This document shows, piece after piece, positions 6,403 through 12,607 of a DNA stretch of 22,413 bases (positions are counted from its first letter, which is position 1; each line of letters begins with the position of its first letter). The DNA is from Gemmatimonadota bacterium (GTDB lineage Bacteria > Gemmatimonadota > Gemmatimonadetes > Gemmatimonadales > GWC2-71-9), in NCBI GenBank assembly GCA_003221085.1, contig QHUD01000110.1, forward strand, positions 1-22,413. The letters run 5' to 3'. Under the pieces are notes generated by a model. The model searched no databases, was not told the origin of the DNA, and saw only the letters and a program-made list of their open reading frames with translations. The position numbers were made by a program, and so were the translations under genes.

Positions 6403-7674
6403 TTGCCCAAGAAGCGCCCCCGAAGGCGAGCCCCGAAGGCCACTACCGAAGCGTTGCGCGTGCGGCGGCGCTTCGAGCGCCTGCTGTCGGCCGGCCTCGC
6501 CATTTTTTCCGAGCGCTCCCTCGATCAGGTGCTGCAGCAGGTCGCGGACTCCGCCCGCGAGGTGGTCGAGGCGCGGTATGCGGCCCTGGGCGTGCTAGCG
6601 CCGGACCAGAAGTCGTTGAGTCAATTCGTGACGTCCGGCCTTTCCGAGGCAGAGCGGCGTCGCATCGGGGATCCGCCGACCGGGCGAGGTCTTCTGGGGC
6701 TCGTGATCAGCGACCCCAAGCCGATCCGGACGGCGGACATCAACAAGCATCCCAAGCGCTTTGGCTTTCCGCCGCACCATCCGGCCATGAAGTCCTTTCT
6801 GGGCGTCCCGATCGTGAGCCACGGTGAAGTGTTCGGCAACCTATACCTCACCGAGAAGGTCGGCGCGACCGAGTTCACCCCCGAGGACGAGGCGATCGCC
6901 GTGCTCCTCGCCGCGCACGCCGCCGTGGCCGTCGAGAACGCCCGGCTGCACGACGAGAGCCAGCGGCTGGTCGGCCAGGTGGAGGCGATGCAACGGCAGC
7001 GGGATCTGTTCTCGGCCATGATGAACCACGAGCTGCGGAACGCCCTCACGGGGGTGTATGGGTGGGCCCAGCGTCTGGTGCGTGGTAAGTCGCCCGAACA
7101 GGACGCGCGGGCGGCGCACGAGGTGTACGAAGGCGCCGAACGCACGATCACGCTGCTGAACAACTTCCTGGACCTGACGCGCCTCGATGCGGGGAAGGTT
7201 CGGCCAGTCTGGCACGACGTCGACATCGCCGCCGCGGTCGCGCGCGCGATGGCGGGCGTCGAGCCCGCGGCCGAGACGAAGCAGGTGCGGCTCCTGACCG
7301 AGTATTCCAACGGCACCGCGACTTTGCGGACCGACCCCGTGCGGCTCGAGCAGATCCTCGTCAACCTGCTCACCAACGCGGTGCGACACAGCCCCGACGG
7401 GGAGACGGTCGCCGTGCAGGTCGAGCAGGGTAGGTCCGACGTGCGGTTCCGGGTGGTCGACCATGGGCCCGGCGTCCCACCCGAGCTGCGGGCGGGCATC
7501 TTCGAGCCGTTTGAACGCTTCGACCCGCACTCGGGGCTCGGGACCGGACTCGGGCTTCCCGTGTCGCGCCGCTTGGCCGAAGTGATGGGGGGACGGCTGG
7601 TCGTCGAAAATGCGGTCGGGCCGGGCGCGACCTTCACTCTGGTCCTACCGCGGCGGCCACCCGACGCCACGTGA
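6403..7674 (+). CDS. GAF-domain sensor histidine kinase, DevS/DosS-like
   Basis: A soluble kinase of about 423 residues. The basic N-terminus MPKKRPRRRAPK leads into a GAF domain (about 25-180) with segments characteristic of mycobacterial DevS/DosS: RYAALGVL, GDPPTGRGLLG, FPPHHPAMKSFLGVPI and GNLYLTEK. His126, in the position that I believe corresponds to the DevS haem ligand, is present, so oxygen, NO or CO sensing is plausible. The HisKA box MMNHELRN has phospho-acceptor H209. The ATPase part has VNLLTNAVRHSP, VVDHGPGVP and GLGTGLGLPVS. No response regulator is cotranscribed, so the partner is unknown. The start is uncertain: TTG 6403 has GAGG 5 nt upstream; GTGs at 6328 and 6373 are in frame, but 6328 lies inside the divergent operator. 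It ends 58 nt before the response regulator. Confidence 0.85.
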   Translation: MPKKRPRRRAPKATTEALRVRRRFERLLSAGLAIFSERSLDQVLQQVADSAREVVEARYAALGVLAPDQKSLSQFVTSGLSEAERRRIGDPPTGRGLLGLVISDPKPIRTADINKHPKRFGFPPHHPAMKSFLGVPIVSHGEVFGNLYLTEKVGATEFTPEDEAIAVLLAAHAAVAVENARLHDESQRLVGQVEAMQRQRDLFSAMMNHELRNALTGVYGWAQRLVRGKSPEQDARAAHEVYEGAERTITLLNNFLDLTRLDAGKVRPVWHDVDIAAAVARAMAGVEPAAETKQVRLLTEYSNGTATLRTDPVRLEQILVNLLTNAVRHSPDGETVAVQVEQGRSDVRFRVVDHGPGVPPELRAGIFEPFERFDPHSGLGTGLGLPVSRRLAEVMGGRLVVENAVGPGATFTLVLPRRPPDAT

Positions 7675-7681
7675 AGATTCC

Positions 7682-7725
7682 TTCATCGATTCTTTAGAAT
7701 CAGTTCTACGCCTGCTCCTTATTTT
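7682..7725 (+). promoter_or_regulatory. Phased-repeat promoter of the response regulator-oxidase operon
   Basis: TTCAT (7682-7686), TTTAG (7693-7697) and TTCTA (7704-7708) follow at exact 11-bp steps, then an 11-nt gap and TATTTT (7720-7725). The half-sites deviate more from TTCA while the -10 is the best A/T match, as might be expected for an autoregulated promoter with basal activity. The transcript start would fall at about 7732, next to the ATG at 7733, where no ribosome site is visible. Confidence 0.65.
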
Positions 7726-7732
7726 CCGACCC

Positions 7733-8419
7733 ATGAAAATCCTTGTCGTGGAAGACGATCGCAAAGTCGCGGGTTTCATCGAGCAGGGCCTGCGCGAGGA
7801 AGGGTACGCCGTGGACGTCGCGCCCGATGGCGAGGAGGCCACGACCCTGGCGCACGTGTACGACTACGACCTCGTCGTGCTGGACGTGATGCTCCCGAAA
7901 AAGAACGGCCTTCAGGTGGCCACCGAGCTGCGGCGCGAGGGACGCAAGACGCCCATCCTGATGCTCACCGCGCGGGACACCACGGAGGACGTGGTGCGCG
8001 GGCTCGACGCTGGCGCCGACGATTATCTCGCCAAGCCGTTCAAGTTCGACGAGCTGCTGGCCCGCGTGCGAGCACTGATCCGGCGTGGCGGCGCGAGCCG
8101 CACCGAGCTCCTGAGCTATGGGCCGGTCGAGCTCGACCGGTTGAAGCACAAGGTCAAGGTCAAGGGCAAGAAGCTCGAGCTCACGCCCAAGGAATTCCAG
8201 CTGCTCGAGCACTTCCTGCTGCGGCCGGAGGAGGTGATCCGGCGTACCGAGCTGCTCGAGAAGGTGTGGGATCTGCACTTCGACCCCGAGAGCAACGTGG
8301 TGGACGTCCATGTGGGCAATCTCCGCCGCAAACTCCAAGAGGCCTCGGAGCTTGAGCTGCTCCACACCGTGCGGGGCGTCGGGTTCCGGCTCGTGTCCCC
8401 GGATCGGGAAGAGGAGTGA
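7733..8419 (+). CDS. OmpR/PhoB-family response regulator
   Basis: A 228-residue two-domain regulator. The receiver (residues 1-120) has the acidic pair ED8-D9, phospho-acceptor D51 in VVLDVMLP, T79 and K101 in YLAKPF. The winged-helix DNA-binding domain (about 130-228) has LELTPKEFQLLEHFLL and the recognition-helix region SNVVDVHVGNLRRKL. It resembles the CusR/CopR/MprA branch. OmpR-type regulators bind direct repeats near 11-bp spacing just upstream of the -10, which is what is seen in front of this gene and eight others in the window. It is the first gene of a six-gene operon, overlapping the kinase start by GTGA (8416-8419). Likely leaderless: promoter geometry puts the transcript start next to the ATG. 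Confidence 0.92.
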   Translation: MKILVVEDDRKVAGFIEQGLREEGYAVDVAPDGEEATTLAHVYDYDLVVLDVMLPKKNGLQVATELRREGRKTPILMLTARDTTEDVVRGLDAGADDYLAKPFKFDELLARVRALIRRGGASRTELLSYGPVELDRLKHKVKVKGKKLELTPKEFQLLEHFLLRPEEVIRRTELLEKVWDLHFDPESNVVDVHVGNLRRKLQEASELELLHTVRGVGFRLVSPDREEE

Positions 8420-9468
8420 CCCGGTCGCTGCGACGTGCGCTCGCCGTCCGGTTTGCGGCCACCATGGGCATAGGCCTGGTGGTGGCGGCAGCGGCAGCGT
8501 ACGCCGTGGTGCTCGGCCCCGCGGCCGGGATGCACCGCGAGCTGTTGCTGGTGCTGGCGGCTGTCGTAGCGGTCGGGACCGGCGCCACCCTGGTCGGAGC
8601 GTGGTGGCTCGCGGGATCGGCGGTGCGGCCGGTTTACGAGATCACCGAACAGGCCACGCACATTGAAGCGGGCACGCTCGGCCAGCGGATCGTGGCGCAC
8701 GCCGAGACCGACGAGTACCGGGGACTGGTCGCGGTCTTGAACCGCATGCTCGAGCGCATCGACGCGGCGTTCAAGAACCAGCGGCGGCTGACGGCGGACG
8801 TCAGCCACGAGTTGCGCTCGCCGCTCACGGCACTACGGGGCGAGATCGAGGTGGCGCTTCGGGCGGAGCGGAGCCCCCGGGACTATCAGCGCGTGTTGCG
8901 CAGCGGTCTCGAGGAGATCGACCGCCTCACGGCGATGAGCGAGGACTTGCTGCTCATCACCCGTGCGGCGGCCGGCCTGCTGGCCGCGCGTTGGGTTCCC
9001 ACCGACGTGAACGCGCTGATCCGCCGCGAGCTCGACGGGATCCGTGGGCGGATCGAAGAAAAGGACCTTACCGTGCGCACCGAGCTCGATCCCGGGCTCG
9101 GCAGTCTGGCGCTCGATCCCGCGCTCACCCGCCGGCTCATCGAGGAGCTGCTCGATAACGCCGTCAAGTTCGCGCCGCACGGCGGCGCAGTGGTGGTCGC
9201 CACCACGGCCACAGGGGGAGGCCTGCGTCTCGCGGTCGAGAACTCCGGCCTGCCGTTGGCCGACGATGAACTGGCGCATCTGTTCGAGCCGTTTTACCGC
9301 GCGGACCAGGCCCGCACCCGGGGGACGGGAACCGGGCTCGGGCTCGCGGTCGTCGCCGCGGTGACGAGCCTGCATAGTGGCACCATCCGGGCGGTCAACG
9401 TGCCGAGCGGCGGCGTGCGGCTGGAGTGCGTGCTGGGCGGCGTAACAAACGCGAGGCACGCGGCATGA
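8416..9468 (+). CDS. Membrane sensor histidine kinase (HAMP-HisKA-HATPase)
   Basis: A 350-residue kinase, cognate partner of the preceding regulator by 4-base overlap. Two membrane helices (about 15-37 and 43-70) are separated by a periplasmic loop of only about 10 residues, so there is no real extracytoplasmic sensor domain. The signal is probably read in the membrane, for example from respiratory or envelope state, or through a partner. A HAMP segment (SAVRPVYEITEQATHIEAG) follows, then the H-box ADVSHELRSPLTAL, N-box ELLDNAVKFAPHG and G-box GTGTGLGLAV. It starts with GTG overlapping the upstream TGA, using the GAGGAG at the end of the regulator gene as ribosome site. Its own stop overlaps the globin ATG, so regulator, kinase and globin are translationally coupled. 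Confidence 0.9.
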   Translation: MTRSLRRALAVRFAATMGIGLVVAAAAAYAVVLGPAAGMHRELLLVLAAVVAVGTGATLVGAWWLAGSAVRPVYEITEQATHIEAGTLGQRIVAHAETDEYRGLVAVLNRMLERIDAAFKNQRRLTADVSHELRSPLTALRGEIEVALRAERSPRDYQRVLRSGLEEIDRLTAMSEDLLLITRAAAGLLAARWVPTDVNALIRRELDGIRGRIEEKDLTVRTELDPGLGSLALDPALTRRLIEELLDNAVKFAPHGGAVVVATTATGGGLRLAVENSGLPLADDELAHLFEPFYRADQARTRGTGTGLGLAVVAAVTSLHSGTIRAVNVPSGGVRLECVLGGVTNARHAA

Positions 9469-9890
9469 GCCGGGGCGGGAAGGAAGTGGACCGGGCGACG
9501 ATGGCCGCGGCGAAGGCAAGCTACGACCGGTGCTGCGCCGCTGAGCACTTCTGCGAGGATTTCTACCGGAACTTCTTCGTCCGCTGCCCACAGGCGAAGT
9601 CGCGGTTCGCGCACACGGACTTTGAGCGGCAGAACAACCTGTTGCGGCACGCGTTCGGCCTCCTGCTCATCTTCCCGAACCAACCGGAGCGGGAGCCGAC
9701 GATCCTCGCGCGGGTGGCCGAGCGACACAGTCGGCGGGAGTTGGGTGTCGACCCCTCGATGTATCAGCCATTCATCGAGGCCTTGATCGATACGGTGCGG
9801 GACAGCGACCCCCAGTTCACGCCGGCCGTCGAATCGGCCTGGCGACGGACGGTCGACAAGGGCGTGGCGTACATGCAGGCCAAGTACTGA
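9465..9890 (+). CDS. Globin-like haem protein
   Basis: A 141-residue single-domain protein with globin-like sequence features. FYRNFFVRCPQAKSRFAHTDF contains the B-C-CD region with a CD1-type Phe, NNLLRHAFGLLLIF the E helix, and AERHSRRELGV the F helix with a proximal F8 His (ERH). Related single-domain bacterial globins bind oxygen or NO and can serve in NO detoxification, oxygen delivery or sensing. The ATG at 9465 overlaps the kinase stop as ATGA; an internal ATG at 9501 is possible. It lies between the two-component genes and the oxidase genes, suggesting it delivers oxygen to the oxidase or protects it from NO, perhaps NO made by the upstream NirK. That role is inference. Confidence 0.8.
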   Translation: MSRGGKEVDRATMAAAKASYDRCCAAEHFCEDFYRNFFVRCPQAKSRFAHTDFERQNNLLRHAFGLLLIFPNQPEREPTILARVAERHSRRELGVDPSMYQPFIEALIDTVRDSDPQFTPAVESAWRRTVDKGVAYMQAKY

Positions 9891-9904
9891 TCCGAGGAGA
9901 CCCC

Positions 9905-10042
9905 GTGTCCGAGCCTCAGTCGCAGATGGGCCACCCGAAGGGGACCCTGTTCCTCATGGCCCTGTACGGGCTGTTGTTCGTGGCCAGCTGGCTCTCCGTG
10001 TACGTGTTCGTCTACCTGCGCCGTGGCGGGGTGACGCCATGA
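9905..10042 (+). CDS. cbaD: ba3-type cytochrome c oxidase subunit IIa
   Basis: A 45-residue single-helix protein starting at GTG 9905, with GAGGAG (9894-9899) 5 nt before it. After a short polar N-terminus comes KGTLFLMALYGLLFVASWLS and VYVFVYLRRGG, one membrane helix followed by a basic cytoplasmic end. This is the size and position of subunit IIa in the Thermus ba3 oxidase (cbaD-cbaB-cbaA order), which replaces the missing first helix of subunit II. The stop overlaps the start of subunit II as ATGA (10039-10042). Confidence 0.82.
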   Translation: MSEPQSQMGHPKGTLFLMALYGLLFVASWLSVYVFVYLRRGGVTP

Positions 10043-10515
10043 ACGTGCCGCTCTACGAGAAGATCTGGATGTGGGCGGCGGGCGGCATCATCGCCGCCTT
10101 CATCGCGATCGTGCTCGTCACCGGAGTCGGCGGCGCCTTGCAGCCGCCGAGCCATGTCGAGACGATCGACCCGACGCAGGTCTTCAAGGATCCCCGCTTC
10201 GCCCACCCGGCGGTCACCGTGGACGCGAACGGCGCCACCGTCGTCGCGTTCGGGATGATGTACGGCTTCACCCCGGCCGAGATCCGCGTGCCCGCCGGCA
10301 AGCGCGTCACCTTCCGGATGACCAGCACCGACGTGACGCACGGGTTCCTGATCGTGGGTACCAACGCGAACACGATGCTCGTGCCCGGCTACGTGAGCCA
10401 GTTCACCACCGTGTTCCAGCGGCCGGGCGAGTACCTCATCGTCTGCAACGAGTACTGCGGGTTGGGGCATCACCTCATGTCGGCGAAGCTGATCGTCGAG
10501 GAGGCGAAGCCATGA
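10039..10515 (+). CDS. cbaB: ba3-type cytochrome c oxidase subunit II (CuA)
   Basis: A 158-residue protein with one N-terminal membrane helix (about 10-32) and a periplasmic cupredoxin domain. The dinuclear CuA site is complete: the first His in STDVTHGFLIVG, then CNEYCGLGHHLM with the C-x3-C-x3-H-x2-M spacing and the acidic residue between the cysteines. It accepts electrons from cytochrome c and passes them to subunit I. The single helix and short length match B-family (ba3) oxidases rather than aa3. It overlaps cbaD at the start and subunit I at the end (ATGA at 10512-10515). Confidence 0.93.
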   Translation: MNVPLYEKIWMWAAGGIIAAFIAIVLVTGVGGALQPPSHVETIDPTQVFKDPRFAHPAVTVDANGATVVAFGMMYGFTPAEIRVPAGKRVTFRMTSTDVTHGFLIVGTNANTMLVPGYVSQFTTVFQRPGEYLIVCNEYCGLGHHLMSAKLIVEEAKP

Positions 10516-12137
10516 GCGACCGCACGGGTCGGCTCGCGCTCGCGAACCTGTGGGTCGCGATTCTCGCGTTCGGTGTCGCGTCCGCGATGGCGCTGATGCA
10601 GGCGCTGTCCCGCGCCGCGCTCGACCTGCCGTGGCGCTCGGCCAAGATGTACTACCTCTCGGTGACGGCGCACGGGACCCTGATGGCGCTCGTGTTCACG
10701 ACGTTCTTCATCATGGCGTTCGGCTACGTCGTGGCGGAGCGCACCCTCGGGCGAGCGGTGCCGCACCGCGCCCTCGCATGGGCGGGCTACTGGATCGCGC
10801 TCGCGGGGACGCTCGCGACCGTCGCCGCGATCCTCTCGGGGAAAGCCACGGTCCTGTACACGTTCTATCCCCCGCTCAAGGCGCATCCGGCCTTCTACAT
10901 CGGGGCAACGCTGCTGGTGGTCGGGTCGTGGATCTGGGGCTTCGTGATCATCCGCAGCTATCTCGCCTGGAAACGGGAGCACGCGGGCCAGCCCGCGCCG
11001 CTCGCGCTCCACGGGATGCTGGCCACGGTCATCGTGTGGCTGATCGCGACCGTGGGCGTGGCGGCGGAGATGCTGTTCCTGCTCATCCCCTGGTCCCTCG
11101 GCCTGACGAAGACCGTGGATCCCGAGCTCGCGCGCATGCTGTTCTGGTACTTCGGGCATCCGCTCGTGTACTTCTGGCTGCTCCCCGCTTACGTCGTGTG
11201 GTACGCAGTGCTGCCGAAGGTCGCGGGTGGCAAGCTGTTCAGCGATCCGCTCGCGCGGCTCGTGTTCATCCTGTTCATCGTGCTGTCCACGCCGGTCGGA
11301 TTCCATCACCAGTTCATGGATCCGGGCATTCCCGCGTCCTGGAAGCTGTTCCACGCGGTGCTCACCTTCGGCATCCTGTTCCCAAGCTTCGTGACGGCGT
11401 TCACCGTGACGGCGTCGCTTGAGGTGGCGGGGCGGGCGAAGGGTGCGACCGGGCTGGTCGACTGGCTCAAGAAGCTCCCCTGGGGCGACCCCCTGGTGGC
11501 GAGCGTGCTGCTCTCGATGCTCTTGTTTGCCGTGGGCGGCGTGGGCGGCGCGATCAACGCGGCCTACGGGATGAACGCGGTGGTGCACAATACCGCGTGG
11601 ATCCAGGGACACTTCCACCTGACCGTGGGAAGCGCCACGGCGCTCACCTTCATGGGCACGGCGTACTGGCTGTTGCCGCGGCTCACGGGGCGCGAGCTCG
11701 AGCTCGGCCTGCTCGCGAAGGTGCAGCCGTATCTCTGGTTCATCGGCATGGTGCTGTTCTCGATCTCGAACCACATCACGGGGCTGATGGGCATGCCCCG
11801 GCGTATTTACGACGCGAGCTACGGCGGCAGCGCCGTGGCGCACGCGTGGCGCGGCCTCACCGACGTCTCGGCGGTGGGCGGGCTGTTCCTGTTCACGAGC
11901 GCCGCGTTCTTCATGTTGGTGATGCTCGGGACCGGGCTGGCCGGCAAGAAGTCCGCGCCCCAGCCGATCGAGTGGGCCGAGCCGCTCGAGCCCGTCAGCC
12001 CGCGGGCGGGGCTGCTCGATCGCTACGGCCTGTGGACCGTGGTCGCCGTCGTGCTCGTGCTCATCGCGTACGCGGTACCCCTGTGGCAGCACCTGCAGAT
12101 GCAGCGGTTCGGATCGCCGGGGTTCACACCGTTCTGA
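10512..12137 (+). CDS. cbaA: ba3-type cytochrome c oxidase subunit I
   Basis: A 541-residue polytopic haem-copper oxidase subunit. Metal ligands are visible: the low-spin haem His in SVTAHGTLMALVF, the CuB His and cross-linked Tyr in FGHPLVYFWLLPAYV, the CuB pair HH in GFHHQFMDP, and the haem-pair histidines in IQGHFHLTVG. The D-channel motifs of A-family oxidases are not seen, as expected for the B family, which has high oxygen affinity and some NO reductase activity. It reduces oxygen to water while pumping protons. The ATG at 10512 overlaps the subunit II stop. The gene ends 4 nt from the convergent small gene at 12142, with no hairpin terminator in the gap. Last gene of the regulator-globin-oxidase operon. 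Confidence 0.95.
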   Translation: MSDRTGRLALANLWVAILAFGVASAMALMQALSRAALDLPWRSAKMYYLSVTAHGTLMALVFTTFFIMAFGYVVAERTLGRAVPHRALAWAGYWIALAGTLATVAAILSGKATVLYTFYPPLKAHPAFYIGATLLVVGSWIWGFVIIRSYLAWKREHAGQPAPLALHGMLATVIVWLIATVGVAAEMLFLLIPWSLGLTKTVDPELARMLFWYFGHPLVYFWLLPAYVVWYAVLPKVAGGKLFSDPLARLVFILFIVLSTPVGFHHQFMDPGIPASWKLFHAVLTFGILFPSFVTAFTVTASLEVAGRAKGATGLVDWLKKLPWGDPLVASVLLSMLLFAVGGVGGAINAAYGMNAVVHNTAWIQGHFHLTVGSATALTFMGTAYWLLPRLTGRELELGLLAKVQPYLWFIGMVLFSISNHITGLMGMPRRIYDASYGGSAVAHAWRGLTDVSAVGGLFLFTSAAFFMLVMLGTGLAGKKSAPQPIEWAEPLEPVSPRAGLLDRYGLWTVVAVVLVLIAYAVPLWQHLQMQRFGSPGFTPF

Positions 12138-12141
12138 CGAT

Positions 12142-12447
12142 CTACGCGCGCGCGGCAATCCCGAACGGCCGACGGCGCTCCAGATCGAGCGGGAAGCACG
12201 CGCGATCGCACTCGCACGCCCCGTCGGGGAAGCGTTCGCACGACACCACGACGAAGGCGGGATTGGCGAGGCTGACAGCCACCCGCACCGCGGCGGCTAC
12301 ACCTAACAGGGGGCACACGACCCGCACCGCCACGCCCTCCGGGGGCTCGCAGCCGACGCGCGGCGACGCCGTCTCCCTGAGCGACCACGCTGCAGCCCCG
12401 TTCAGCGCGATAGTCGCGCAGAGCAACGCCACGGGCACTAGGATCAT
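12142..12447 (-). CDS. Small membrane or exported cysteine-rich protein, unknown
   Basis: About 101 residues from the ATG at 12447, with GGGAGG at 12464-12459 (minus strand) 11 nt upstream; the ATG at 12456 would leave only 2 nt. The N-terminus MILVPVALLCATIALNGAAA is a signal sequence or membrane anchor, and a second hydrophobic stretch (VVCPLLGVAAAVRVAVSLA) follows. Near the C-terminus a cluster of spacing C-x7-C-x-C-x3-C (residues of SCERFPDGACECDRACF) could bind a metal. I do not recognise the family. That it is a real gene is supported by its own three-site phased-repeat promoter with TAGAGT at the expected distance, on the correct strand and divergent from the metal ATPase. A metal-handling or oxidase-assembly accessory is possible but not shown. 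Confidence 0.65.
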   Translation of the reverse strand: MILVPVALLCATIALNGAAAWSLRETASPRVGCEPPEGVAVRVVCPLLGVAAAVRVAVSLANPAFVVVSCERFPDGACECDRACFPLDLERRRPFGIAARA

Positions 12448-12473
12448 AAGACTCATCGCCTCCCGTCGAACCC

Positions 12474-12517
12474 ACTCTAACGTTGGCTCGCTGAAGCGTC
12501 GATGAATTCTGCGTGAA
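12474..12517 (-). promoter_or_regulatory. Phased-repeat promoter of the small cysteine-rich gene (strong example)
   Basis: On the minus strand TTCAC (12517-12513), TTCAT (12506-12502) and TTCAG (12495-12491) are spaced exactly 11 and 11 bp. An 11-nt gap and TAGAGT (12479-12474), four of six bases of TATAAT, follow. The array lies back to back with the ATPase array, 19 bp apart. Confidence 0.72.
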
Positions 12518-12536
12518 GGCCCGGGCCTGAGGGACC

Positions 12537-12580
12537 TTCACCCCATGTTCAGGAAAGCCTCACGATGGGTTGGCGACTCT
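12537..12580 (+). promoter_or_regulatory. Phased-repeat promoter of the metal ATPase
   Basis: TTCAC (12537-12541), TTCAG (12548-12552) and CTCAC (12559-12563) are spaced 11 bp apart, then 11 nt to GACTCT (12575-12580). The half-sites are near-identical to those of hsp20 (TTCAG, TTCAG, CTCAC), but the -10 is weak, so activation would be needed. The inverted GTGAAGG/CCTTCAC pair (12513-12519, 12535-12541) arises because this array faces the divergent one. Confidence 0.65.
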
Positions 12581-12607
12581 CCCGCTGGAGCCGAGTGAGG
12601 AGACGCG

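Noticed and set aside
7672..7685. TGAAG-N4-CTTCA inverted repeat before the response regulator as a separate operator
   Set aside because: Its right arm is the first half-site of the phased array; similar inverted pairs at 863-876 and 12513-12541 come from divergent arrays. The direct-repeat model explains more sites.
10470..12158. Long minus-strand open frame of over 500 codons opposite the oxidase genes
   Set aside because: His/Arg/Glu-rich composition typical of antisense frames in GC-rich DNA; the plus strand encodes clear oxidase subunits with all metal ligands.
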